Positions 46,713 to 54,940 of a stretch of DNA of 64,000 nt are shown piece after piece (position 1 is the stretch's first letter; every line of letters begins with the position of its first letter). The position numbers were made by a program, and so were the translations under genes. The DNA comes from Nostoc sp. RI_552 (GTDB taxonomy: Bacteria; Cyanobacteriota; Cyanobacteriia; Cyanobacteriales; Nostocaceae): contig WGNO01000013.1 of the NCBI GenBank assembly GCA_016124525.1, positions 33,333 through 97,332 on the forward strand, given 5' to 3'. The notes beneath the pieces were generated by a model that saw nothing but the letters and a program-made list of their open reading frames with translations, was not told the DNA's origin and did not search any database.

Positions 46713-48254
46713 TCAGGTGGCTTCAAGGGCAGGATTTAATGCGATCGCTTTCGTCATACAATAATGAGCGGCATTTTGGTATTCTAAATACTGATAGCAT
46801 GTGCCGATGTTATAAATTATATTAGCATCAAGTCCGTAAATTTGAATGGATTGCTGTAAATAATTAGCAGCTTCGGCATAATATTTCATTTTCATGAGTA
46901 ACATCCCCAGGTGGAAGGGGAGGTTTTGTTCTTCACCAATGGGGTAGTAGGTATCCCAGATATTTGTAATCACTGAATATAATTGCTGTTTTAATAAATC
47001 TGAAGCTGATTCAACGCGAGACATTAAGACCGAATAACAGCCGAAAAAAATATTCGCATCCCAACCACTAAAGCGTAGATATGCAATAATTTGTTGCAAA
47101 GTCAAGCTTTCGTAATTTTTCTCAATGGCTTTTTTGACACTGAAGAAGTCATCGGGGCTTAATTTTTCTATGTATTCTCGATAGGCTTGGCGAGTTTCAA
47201 TATAGTTGGTGGGGGGACCACCGAAAAGAAAAGCACTAATGTTAAGACTAGAGTGGTGGTAAGTGGTGTGTAATGCGTGACCTCCTTGATTGATAAAATA
47301 TTGTCCTATGGCGTGATAATTAACCATCATCGAGAAGCAGTTACCATGAAAGGTCATATTTGGTTTACTACGGTTATGGAGGTCTGATTCTTGGCTATAA
47401 CCTTTATCACCGGAGAGAAACAACATTCTTCCCCTACTGAGGTTCCGTAGGTTGCGGATGCAATGGAGGGCAATCTTGGGAAAGAGGATGGTGGTGTTGG
47501 TGAGGTGTTCTTGGTAGTAGCTGAGGATTTGGTTAAAGTTGGGGTCTTGGTAATAATTATGGGTGATGGGTTGGTCTTCGTAGGTAACATGAAGATGTTT
47601 GATTAGGTTGGGGTCCTTGTAATTGGGTTGTGAGTAGGAAGAAAGATTAATTAAAGTTGCGTAAAGTTGGTTATTGCTAAGGGTAAATATATCTTGGGGA
47701 AGGCAATCAAAAAAGTAATTAGCCAGGACAATGAGGGGATTTTTCAGGGTTGCGAGGGAAAGGATTTCTCTGGAATAGTTGAGTTCAATGCTTTGGTCTT
47801 GTTGGGCATCAAAACGGGCAATCTCAAGGATACCTTGTTGGATGAAGGGTTGCAGGAAAGGGTGAGAATGCCAGTAGTTGAGGTTTTGTTGCGTGAAATC
47901 GCTGAGAATATATGTAACTCGAATATGTTTGAGGGTAGAATGGGGGAAGAAACCAAAGAATTTTTTCAGGAAATGGTAGGCAAAGCGACCCGAACCTGCA
48001 CCAAGTTCGAGGATATAGACGGGTTGGTTGAGGTCTAGGGTATTGTGCCAATCCCGGAGAAAACCAAAGACAACTTTGGCGTAAGCGTTGGCAATAAAGG
48101 GGTTGCTGGTGACGTAGTGGGGTACTGTACCTGTATTCCAGGCTTGGATACCCTGTTGATGGAAGAAGTTGCGCTGGAGTTTCCACAGGAGAGATTGAGA
48201 AAGGGGTTGATTGTGTTCTAAAAGAATGTTGGTGTGGCTGGGGTTGTGTATCAT
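46713..48254 (-). CDS. SAM-dependent methyltransferase-like protein with C-terminal TPR
   Basis: 513 residues. The SAM-binding motif is in VYILELGAGSGRFAYHFLKKF (about 78-98), followed by RVTYILSDFTQQNLNYW and NPLIVLANYFFDCLPQDIF. This is the layout of the NDUFAF7/MidA-like methyltransferase group (PF02636 type). The last about 110 residues contain TPR-like pairs (EAANYLQQSIQIYGL, IIYNIGTCYQYLEYQNAAHYCMTKAI). The substrate is unknown; arginine methylation is known only for the mitochondrial relative. The gene is single and unlinked in function to its neighbours as far as can be seen. Confidence 0.75.
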   Translation of the reverse strand: MIHNPSHTNILLEHNQPLSQSLLWKLQRNFFHQQGIQAWNTGTVPHYVTSNPFIANAYAKVVFGFLRDWHNTLDLNQPVYILELGAGSGRFAYHFLKKFFGFFPHSTLKHIRVTYILSDFTQQNLNYWHSHPFLQPFIQQGILEIARFDAQQDQSIELNYSREILSLATLKNPLIVLANYFFDCLPQDIFTLSNNQLYATLINLSSYSQPNYKDPNLIKHLHVTYEDQPITHNYYQDPNFNQILSYYQEHLTNTTILFPKIALHCIRNLRNLSRGRMLFLSGDKGYSQESDLHNRSKPNMTFHGNCFSMMVNYHAIGQYFINQGGHALHTTYHHSSLNISAFLFGGPPTNYIETRQAYREYIEKLSPDDFFSVKKAIEKNYESLTLQQIIAYLRFSGWDANIFFGCYSVLMSRVESASDLLKQQLYSVITNIWDTYYPIGEEQNLPFHLGMLLMKMKYYAEAANYLQQSIQIYGLDANIIYNIGTCYQYLEYQNAAHYCMTKAIALNPALEAT

Positions 48255-48360
48255 TGTTCAAGGGGGACCAAGGAGCATTATTGCTTTGGCAGGAGTTTAT
48301 AAGTTTACTTAATTAAGATGAAATTATGAACATTTTTATATTACTTTACATGGAAAAACC

Positions 48361-48603
48361 ATGACTCGTCAGCCATTACTAGATCCTAATGGTTCCTATA
48401 CTTTCAGCAATTATTTTGAGTTGGGATTTACGGTAATTGATTCCCCACAAACTGAAATTTTAGGGGCTGTGACTACTGGTAATGTTTGGCAATTTGGTGT
48501 TTTAGATCGTCAAGGGAAATCTATTTGTGAGGGAATCAATCTTTACCGAGTTACTGAACAATTGGAAATCATAATCAGAATTTTATTAGCTAAACTTGTT
48601 TGA
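48361..48603 (+). CDS. Small hypothetical protein
   Basis: 80 residues, no recognised family. The composition resembles a small soluble beta-rich domain (YTFSNYFELGFTVID, GAVTTGNVWQFGVLDRQGKSI) with a C-terminal helix. A weak ribosome binding site precedes it (ACATGGAAAAACC). MITE copy 5 lies 41 bases downstream. Confidence 0.55.
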   Translation: MTRQPLLDPNGSYTFSNYFELGFTVIDSPQTEILGAVTTGNVWQFGVLDRQGKSICEGINLYRVTEQLEIIIRILLAKLV

Positions 48604-48644
48604 TTGCATGGGTTGTTTGGGATTTTGTTAGAGATGGTTGAAAC

Positions 48645-48798
48645 TAGAAATGTTGACTGTTGACTGTTGACTGTCCAAGTTGTGCGTCGGTGATACAAAA
48701 TTTGAGGAATTAATGACTCTATTTTTAATAGACAATGAACTTTATCTGGGTAAAACGCAAAAATTGTAAATTTTTATTGCAGGATTCAACCCAGAAGT
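48645..48798 (-). mobile_element. MITE-like repeat, copy 5 (reverse), altered ends
   Basis: It begins TAGAAATGTTGA (terminal C changed to T) and carries three TTGACTG units. At its other end, GGATTCAAC is followed by CCAGAAGTGTTGAATCC instead of ACTTCTG, giving an inverted 9-bp stem (48782-48790 / 48799-48807). It resembles a rearranged or nested terminus, as in copy 1. It lies directly after the end of the 814-aa gene on the opposite side. Confidence 0.75.
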
Positions 48799-48807
48799 GT
48801 TGAATCC
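48782..48807 (-). terminator. Hairpin GGATTCAAC / GTTGAATCC at the end of the LEQ-tag locus
   Basis: A 9-bp perfect stem with an 8-base loop, 63 bases past the stop of the 814-aa gene. It comes from the MITE end and may have been co-opted as the operon terminator. Confidence 0.4.
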
Positions 48808-48869
48808 TATTCTGAAGGTTTAAAATAGGCGTCTGTGTGTCTTGTTTCAACCATGTAAAGATGATGACA

Positions 48870-51314
48870 CTAAGGTAAACGCCCCAAAAAACTAGGCCAC
48901 AATTCTGCTGTAACGAATTCATTTCCTTTTTGAAGGTTGTAATAGAAAGTCCATAGACGATTTTTTCGTATTCCAAAAACAGCAGCATGGCTACCACCTC
49001 CACTCATATAGAACTCTGGATCAAAGATTGAGGTAGGTAATTTAGGATCAAACACTTTTTCATCAATCAATTTATGTGCCATATTTCCATAAAAAAGTTT
49101 ATATTGTCGATGTTGGTGTTTCGCCATTTCAGCACCCTTCTCTTGCATGGGCATATCTTCCGGAAGATGTAGTTCTAACTTTTGAGAATTATAGTTAGCA
49201 TGAATGATGGTTGGATTTTCCTGAGAACCATTAATCATCACGCAACAAGAATTGAGTTCTGCTGAGAGAAAATAGTCCACATCATTATCATTTGATAGTT
49301 GTACTGAATAGGCTTTTCCATTACCCCATCTTAGGTAATATGTCTTAATTTTACGATTATTCTTAGGATCATTGGCACTCTCATAAAAACCGAACGAACC
49401 ATTTCTTTCATGGTTTAAATACATATCAATTATATTATTGCTTGGAATAATCTTTATAAGCTCAATTTCCTCTTCTTCTTGGACACGAATAGTAGTGGAA
49501 CTAGACCCTTCGTCATTAGGAAGTTTACATTGAATCTTGAGCTTATTACAGCCTAAATATTTTACTGGATTTTCTTTAAATTTTTCTAATTCATTAGAAC
49601 TTTTTTTGTCTTCATATGTTGAAGCCATTGCTAGTAATTTTTCATCATATAATTTAGGAAGTTGATGTTTTACTATTTCTTCGGATGGAAATTTTATTTT
49701 TACAGGAACAGAGTTTACGACATTTTTCGTATCAATATCAAATTCAAAGCAATGGACGTAGAATTTCCATGAGGGATTTTCAGGCTTTTTCTCATCTATA
49801 CTTTTCTCATCCATAGTTTTATATCCATAGGCAAAAGCTAAAAAGCCTTTATCTTCAGACCTATACTCATCTCTTCCTAACCGATGTAGAATTTTGATAT
49901 TAGAGAAGAGGCCATCTTTTGCAATAAGTTTAGACATTCTTTTATCTTTCTCCATCATATTCATATCAAGGCTAGAGTTCTGAGTATTAGCATTCGCATG
50001 AAAAATGAACGGTGTATTATCATTGTCATAGCCAACGTAGATATGGCATCCTGTTAATGGTCCTGTGAAGAACCATTTGGCTTCGTTGTCAAGACTACAA
50101 TAAGTTATCTTATCCTCTTCCCAGGGTAAAATCCGAATTCCAGTATCACCGTTGCTCTTAGTATTAGTAAATGCAAGTTCTACTATTTCTGTATCAGTTT
50201 TAATTTGAGTATTGGGTATGCATCGTAACGTGTTAAACATGATATCTACATAGGGCTTAACCTCATAACATACAATATCATCCTTAGGATATCTTTTAAG
50301 AATATCAACAATGCCTTCCTTAATGCCCATGTATGTAGGATAGCGTTCTAAGAATTCCTGGGGTTTACTAAGAAAATGTTTTTTAAGTTCATCTGGACTC
50401 AACTCTAAACCTTTACTTAAAGATGGAGAACTAGAAACTTGAGGTTTACTTTCTGAGGATACTTTCGCCTCAGCTAAAGACCTATTCTCCTCCCCATCCA
50501 AAACCCGATCAAACTCATCAAACCTCATCTCCAACGCCAAATCCACAGTTCCCTGGTCAAAATTAGTCGCATGAGCTAGATTTTTACCCATTTGGTCAAA
50601 AACCCCATGGGAACGGGACATTTGCACAGGTTCTGCTGGCTTCTGAGGCGGAATAGCAGCTTGTCCTTTGTCAAAAATATCGTGGGGATGGGGTGTAGGT
50701 GCTGCTGGTGCTGGTGGTGCAATTGATGAAGTGGGAACTACCTGTTTTTGCTCAGAATCATAGGTTTTCTCTCCATTGAGAATCGCCTGTAAATCCGCAG
50801 CAAAGGCTTGTGCATCAGACAATTCTTCCTTAGAGGGAGTTGGCTCAACCGTAGTAGACTGTTTCACAGGATGAGCAGATTTTAACGGTATTTCTGAAGA
50901 AGGAACTACTGTCGCTTTGACTGGCTGCATCTTGGGTTGTGAGGTGACATCCTCAACAATTTCCCGCTGTACCGGAGTTTCCCGTTTTGCTGTAACTGGC
51001 TTACTAACAGGTATAACGTCCTTATCTACCTCAAACCCTTCCACTTCAAAAGGCAAACTTTCATCTTCTAATTCTGAAGCGAAGGAATTAGATTTAGAAA
51101 ATGACCTCACCTCTGGGGTAGCTGTGGGGAAAGCGTCTCCATCGTATTGGAATTCAATCGCCTCATCAAAATCAAATGCCCGTGCTTCCTCCCGTGGTTC
51201 CTTGGGTTTTTTCTTTTCTGTAGGTTGGTGAGATTGCTTTTCAGAGGTTTTGTCACCAAAAAGTCCTTGTTCTAACGCAAATAGGCTATTGTCTCGTTTG
51301 TTGTTGTTTTTCAT
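48870..51314 (-). CDS. LEQ-tagged protein with duplicated Cys-His domain (candidate cargo/effector)
   Basis: 814 residues, no signal peptide or membrane helix. The N-terminal region (1 to about 275) is low-complexity, acidic and proline-rich. It carries short motifs shared with the 622-aa neighbour: DNSLFALEQGLF (8-19), QYDGDAFPTA (56-65), and FDQMGKNLAHATNFDQGT with a following RFDEFDRVLD (239-273). The C-terminal half holds two similar segments: TGCHIYVGYDNDNTPFIFHAN (C423, H439) and NSCCVMINGSQENPTIIHAN (C690/C691, H705). A Cys and a His about 15 residues apart after a small-residue turn recall the CNF1/BLF1-type glutamine deamidase core, but I cannot confirm homology. Last gene of the locus. 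Confidence 0.7.
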   Translation of the reverse strand: MKNNNKRDNSLFALEQGLFGDKTSEKQSHQPTEKKKPKEPREEARAFDFDEAIEFQYDGDAFPTATPEVRSFSKSNSFASELEDESLPFEVEGFEVDKDVIPVSKPVTAKRETPVQREIVEDVTSQPKMQPVKATVVPSSEIPLKSAHPVKQSTTVEPTPSKEELSDAQAFAADLQAILNGEKTYDSEQKQVVPTSSIAPPAPAAPTPHPHDIFDKGQAAIPPQKPAEPVQMSRSHGVFDQMGKNLAHATNFDQGTVDLALEMRFDEFDRVLDGEENRSLAEAKVSSESKPQVSSSPSLSKGLELSPDELKKHFLSKPQEFLERYPTYMGIKEGIVDILKRYPKDDIVCYEVKPYVDIMFNTLRCIPNTQIKTDTEIVELAFTNTKSNGDTGIRILPWEEDKITYCSLDNEAKWFFTGPLTGCHIYVGYDNDNTPFIFHANANTQNSSLDMNMMEKDKRMSKLIAKDGLFSNIKILHRLGRDEYRSEDKGFLAFAYGYKTMDEKSIDEKKPENPSWKFYVHCFEFDIDTKNVVNSVPVKIKFPSEEIVKHQLPKLYDEKLLAMASTYEDKKSSNELEKFKENPVKYLGCNKLKIQCKLPNDEGSSSTTIRVQEEEEIELIKIIPSNNIIDMYLNHERNGSFGFYESANDPKNNRKIKTYYLRWGNGKAYSVQLSNDNDVDYFLSAELNSCCVMINGSQENPTIIHANYNSQKLELHLPEDMPMQEKGAEMAKHQHRQYKLFYGNMAHKLIDEKVFDPKLPTSIFDPEFYMSGGGSHAAVFGIRKNRLWTFYYNLQKGNEFVTAELWPSFLGRLP

Positions 51315-51383
51315 TTTTAGTTACCGATTTTTAAGTCATGAGTCAAAGATTGCTAAAATTAACTGGGATTGCAGACTTAACTT

Positions 51384-53252
51384 TTAGCTACTATCATTTT
51401 TTCCCTCTTTAGGAGGATGACAGGGTTTTTCATGCAGGTTTGACTTATTAGGGTTACTCTTGTTCTCAGCCTTTATCACGTTGGAGTAATCTGTCAACGG
51501 ATAGCTATTGTGTCCACTGAATTCACCATACAACAGTCCCGTCAGGGAATCTCTATCAGCTGTCAAACCATCTACTGGTGTTGATGTTGTCATAAAACTT
51601 GACTTCTGACTCGATAAAATCAGGGGTAAAATCCCATCTATGAAATCATTTTGACGGATATCAATTACTTGGGAATTTGGGTTTTCTAGTTCGCTCTTGA
51701 TGCCATCGCCATAGGGAATCACTGATAAAATTGGTTGTGAATCAATGTCAGGTTGTAAGGGTATCTGATTGCGACGTATAAAATTAAGCAACTGCATAAT
51801 TAAGGAGATAATATTTATACCTGTATGGAAGACTAAACCTTCTAAGTTGAAGTCAAATTTCCGTGAGGTATTGGGGTGAAATTTGGTAACATGACTAGAA
51901 GGCTGCAATAATTCCACCGGACGAGATGCTAAAGGTGCAATTATGGACTGTTGATTTTGGTTCTGTATTGCCTCTGTTCCTAACTTAGAAGTAATTTTAG
52001 CTGTTTCTGTTGTCTTTGTATTCCCCTGTTCTTGTGTCCCTGCATCCGTCTTTTCTGATATCCTTTTTAAGGGGGATTTTGTTTGAGGATTTGGTTCTAT
52101 AGGTGTTGTACCCTTCTCCTGTTGCTCTAAAGTACGGTCAAATTCACTGAGGCGTTGTTCTAATTCTAAATCCCCTTGTTTGTGAAAAACAGAATCACTT
52201 TGATTTACTTGTTGTTCTAATTGTAAAGCGCGGTCTAACTCATCAAAACGTTGTTCTAATTCTAAATTGCCTTGTGTCTGGGAAAGAGAATCACCTTGAT
52301 TTAGTTGTTCTTGTTGGTCTAAAGTACGATTAAACTCATCAAACAATTGTTCTAGTTCAATTGTACCCACATCGAAGGTGGTGGCATAAGCCATATTTTT
52401 GCCCATGCGATCAAAAATAGCATGGGGGTTATTGCGATCGCCCACAACTACCACTTCGCCATCGCTTTTCGCTTCCTTTTGAGAAGATATTGGTGTAGCT
52501 GGTGTTCCTTGGCTATCGGTTTTAAGTTCAGCTAGGATAGCGGGAATATCTTCTGGTTGTAAAGGATAGGATGGTGCATCAATTTCAGAGACGAATTCAG
52601 CACTTTGAGATAGGGAATTCTTAATCTCCTGACTCATTTGTTCTGAAATTTGGGGTTTAGAAATCTCTTTGTATAAGCTAGCTAGTAAATCTGGTTCTAA
52701 AGTTTCAATTTTAGGACTTACCTCAGTCTCTGCTAAAAATGGGGATTTAGAGTTGGAGAAATCATCAGCTACTTCTGGTAAAACAGAAATAGTTGCTATT
52801 TGACCCAGGGCAACGGGGAAAGCTTCACTGTTATATTGCAAAATAATGGACTCACCCGTGTCAAAAACTTGGGACTTAACTCCACTGTGTTTTGATTTCC
52901 GTTTTCTTTTATGGGGTTTATGCCCTTGTCCTAACAGTTCTTGTTCCAGTGCTAGTAATCGATTATTATGATTGATTAGACCATCGCCATTATCTGGTTC
53001 AACCCTTAAACTATACGTCTCAGATGTCTTGTGATTAATCTTTTTACTGCTATATCGTTCTAAAAGTTCTTGTTCTAGTTCCAATAACCGATTGTTTGTA
53101 TCTTGTTTATTACCACCTCTATAAATTTGGTTTGTTTTTCCATCAGTTATGTCCTGCTGACCTTGAAACTCCTCAAACAATCGCTTCTTTTCCAGCAACT
53201 CTTGTTCGAGGGCTAGTAAACGATTGTTACTGGATGGTCGGTAATTAAACAT
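51384..53252 (-). CDS. LEQ-tagged protein with repeated acidic heptads (possibly truncated)
   Basis: 622 residues, soluble. Three copies of NNRLL(A/E)LEQELL at 9-20, 53-64 and 96-107. Then QYNSEAFPVA (139-148) and FDRMGKNMAYATTFDVGT (280-297), the same order as in the 814-aa protein. These lead into three tandem units of about 32-35 residues built on LELEQRFDEFDRTL. The C-terminal part has a hydrophobic stretch (FHTGINIISLIMQLLNFI), and the last about 25 residues are encoded by a 63-bp dispersed repeat (IKAENKSNPNK...). The original C-terminal domain may therefore have been lost. Its start is 11 bases after the 249-aa gene. Confidence 0.7.
   Translation of the reverse strand: MFNYRPSSNNRLLALEQELLEKKRLFEEFQGQQDITDGKTNQIYRGGNKQDTNNRLLELEQELLERYSSKKINHKTSETYSLRVEPDNGDGLINHNNRLLALEQELLGQGHKPHKRKRKSKHSGVKSQVFDTGESIILQYNSEAFPVALGQIATISVLPEVADDFSNSKSPFLAETEVSPKIETLEPDLLASLYKEISKPQISEQMSQEIKNSLSQSAEFVSEIDAPSYPLQPEDIPAILAELKTDSQGTPATPISSQKEAKSDGEVVVVGDRNNPHAIFDRMGKNMAYATTFDVGTIELEQLFDEFNRTLDQQEQLNQGDSLSQTQGNLELEQRFDELDRALQLEQQVNQSDSVFHKQGDLELEQRLSEFDRTLEQQEKGTTPIEPNPQTKSPLKRISEKTDAGTQEQGNTKTTETAKITSKLGTEAIQNQNQQSIIAPLASRPVELLQPSSHVTKFHPNTSRKFDFNLEGLVFHTGINIISLIMQLLNFIRRNQIPLQPDIDSQPILSVIPYGDGIKSELENPNSQVIDIRQNDFIDGILPLILSSQKSSFMTTSTPVDGLTADRDSLTGLLYGEFSGHNSYPLTDYSNVIKAENKSNPNKSNLHEKPCHPPKEGKNDSS
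51414..51476 (-). repeat. 63-bp dispersed repeat, copy B
   Basis: It matches 46010-46072 at 57 of 63 positions, in the same orientation and same minus-strand reading frame, within the last codons of the 622-aa gene. Confidence 0.8.
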
Positions 53253-53263
53253 TTGGTTTTATT

Positions 53264-54013
53264 CTAGGATTTCAGGTTCATGGTTACAATGGCATAGGGA
53301 TCGAGAGCGACTTTTAACTGCTTTGATGTACCTTGGATTTGGTCTTCATTAACTTGAATCCGCAATTGATTGGGATTTGCTGACACTACCTCCACGCTTT
53401 CGTCATTAATGACTGCGACAGGGAAATCATCCAAGGAAGATGCGATGGCTAAATTATCCCCTTCCAGAGTCAAAATGGCTTTACCGGAGGCTGATTTTGC
53501 TACACTGACCCTAGAAACTCTGGGAGCTTGTTTTCTGCGACGAGACTGATTAATAATGTCAGCTAGGTTTGTATAATCTATTTTTTGGTCGGTTACTTTA
53601 TCTAAATCGACTTTACGCTCTTCTACAGTTCGTCGCAAGTCTTCGGCGGATAGAATACCCAGTTTTTTGAGCTCTTTTCGTGCGGGTTCTGGCAAATTCG
53701 TTTCTGCAATGGCAATATCATCTTGAGTGAGGGGTTCTTTAGTGACTTCTCGAATTTGGTGATCTCGAATAGAACCCAGTTGCAATGATACTTTTGATGC
53801 TCCTGTGTCTCCTGGTTTAGCAGTAGTAAAGCGTACTGTCTCACCGTCATATTCTGGAAAAATTTGCAAGTCCAGAGCGACATCTTTAACGGTGTAGGTT
53901 AATTTTCGATTCATTCCCTTGACAGAAAGAGTGTCCTGTGCTTTGTCTAATTCAAAAATGAGGGAGTTGAGGAAGGATTCTAAATTCCAGGGACGGTTGC
54001 TTTTGGTGACCAT
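53264..54013 (-). CDS. Unknown protein with helix-hairpin-helix-like and Ig-like (IPT) regions
   Basis: 249 residues. Residues 1-95 form a beta-rich domain (NRPWNLESFLNSLIFELDKAQDTL, KLTYTVKDVALDLQIFPEYDG, KVSLQLGSIRDHQIRE). The middle (about 105-160) is helical with EPARKELKKLGILSAEDLRR, like a helix-hairpin-helix or SAP-type fold. Residues 165-249 read like an IPT/TIG immunoglobulin strand set (VSRVSVAKSASGKAILTLEGDNLA, VAVINDESVEVVSANPNQLRIQV). I have the impression of similar proteins in other phyla but cannot name the family. It is collinear with the rest of the locus. Confidence 0.7.
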   Translation of the reverse strand: MVTKSNRPWNLESFLNSLIFELDKAQDTLSVKGMNRKLTYTVKDVALDLQIFPEYDGETVRFTTAKPGDTGASKVSLQLGSIRDHQIREVTKEPLTQDDIAIAETNLPEPARKELKKLGILSAEDLRRTVEERKVDLDKVTDQKIDYTNLADIINQSRRRKQAPRVSRVSVAKSASGKAILTLEGDNLAIASSLDDFPVAVINDESVEVVSANPNQLRIQVNEDQIQGTSKQLKVALDPYAIVTMNLKS

Positions 54014-54017
54014 TTTT

Positions 54018-54117
54018 TTGAGTAATGGGTGATGGGTAATGAGTAATGAGTAATGAGTAATGAGTAATGAGTAATGAGTAATGAGTTAGGAGTGATGGGT
54101 GATGGGTGATGGGTGAG
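54018..54117. repeat. Heptamer tandem array (GAGTAAT/GGGTGAT), STRR type
   Basis: About 14 units of a 7-base repeat, mostly GAGTAAT, turning into GGGTGAT. Segment 54067-54104 is an inverted copy of 54494-54531 with one mismatch over 38 bases. Confidence 0.85.
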
Positions 54118-54128
54118 TTTGTTGTTAT

Positions 54129-54503
54129 TTAAGTGGGTTGTTTTTCTTTCAATTTCCTTATTGAGGCTGTTAGTATTTTAATTATTTTCTCATTTTCCTC
54201 TATCATATTTTGAAATTTAGATTTTGAGACTATCTCAGATTTGATCATGATTTTTATCCAATATAGAGTTTCGTTAGCTTCCTTTAGAGCTATAGAATAT
54301 TTGTTGATAAAATCTTTGGTTGATTGTGCATATTTAGCCTCCGAACAGTTTGCACCAATTGATGTTCCGCTCCTCAAAAATTGTTTAGATAAAATCTAAA
54401 CAGCATCATCAAAATGTCTTTTATTAAGCTCAGAATACGCCTTTACCACTCTTATAGCAAAGTTTTCTGTTCTCTCTTGAATACTAACATTTACATCACT
54501 CAT
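54129..54503 (-). pseudogene. Four-helix-bundle (S23/IVP-type) protein gene with in-frame stop
   Basis: 125 codons from ATG 54503: SDVNVSIQERTENFAIRVVK then AYSELNKRHFDDAV, a TAG at 54396-54398, then ILSKQFLRSGTSIGANCSEA and KYAQSTKDFINKYSIALKEANETLYWIKIM to the end at 54129. RSGTSIGANxxEA and FxxKxSIALKEAxETLYW are the signature of the four-helix-bundle proteins first seen as intervening-sequence ORFs in 23S rRNA. The amber codon splits the bundle. The start codon lies inside a heptamer array and the whole gene is bracketed by inverted arrays, so it looks like an insertion into the locus. Confidence 0.75.
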
Positions 54504-54557
54504 CACTCCTAACTCATTACTCATTACTCATTACTCATCACTCATTACTCATCACTC
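54494..54557. repeat. Heptamer tandem array (ATTACTC/ATCACTC), STRR type
   Basis: About nine 7-base units reading ATTACTC or ATCACTC. It is the inverted counterpart of the array at 54018-54117. It overlaps the first codons of the four-helix-bundle gene and abuts the end of the 106-aa gene. Confidence 0.85.
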
Positions 54558-54826
54558 AATTCCACCGTAAGTCTCATCCGATGAAACACTGGCATAATTG
54601 TGGTTTCACTGTTTTGGGTAGGTGCATTACTTTTAAGGGTGGTTGCTCCATCATCCTCCACTAAAACTTTAATTTCTACTGGCATCTCAACTTTAACTTT
54701 CTCAATCATCATGGCTTGATTGGAAAAGGGATCCTCAAGGGTTTCGCCGTAGTCAACGAGTTGTTGTAACATTTCGGCGAAGGGGATGAGGATGTCGTTG
54801 GGATCTTTTTCTGGTATTAATGTCAT
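54545..54826 (-). CDS. Small acidic protein of the LEQ-tag locus
   Basis: About 93 residues from ATG 54826 (TLIPEKDPNDILIPFAEM...); an ATG at 54865 adds 13 residues without a better ribosome binding site. Unknown family. A helical N-terminus (FAEMLQQLVDYGETLEDPF) precedes beta strands rich in valine (EKVKVEMPVEIKVLVEDDGA; TTIMPVFHRMRLTVELS). The last strands run into the heptamer array. By size and position it looks like a chaperone or adaptor-type subunit; that is only a guess. Confidence 0.6.
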   Translation of the reverse strand: MTLIPEKDPNDILIPFAEMLQQLVDYGETLEDPFSNQAMMIEKVKVEMPVEIKVLVEDDGATTLKSNAPTQNSETTIMPVFHRMRLTVELSDE

Positions 54827-54940
54827 TTTCTGGAAGTTTAGGATATTTAGCCCATTTAGCGTCAATCATCTTTATCAGTATTTTAATTTCTTCTTACCAC
54901 CTTTTCTTTAACTTTAATAATTCTAAGTCTGAACTTTTAC

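Noticed and set aside
47354..48261. Several overlapping frames on both strands inside the methyltransferase-TPR gene
   Set aside because: Shadow frames of a well-formed 513-residue coding sequence.
54018..54557. CRISPR-like appearance of the repeated units
   Set aside because: The unit is 7 bases with no spacers and no Cas genes nearby; it is a tandem heptamer (STRR) array.
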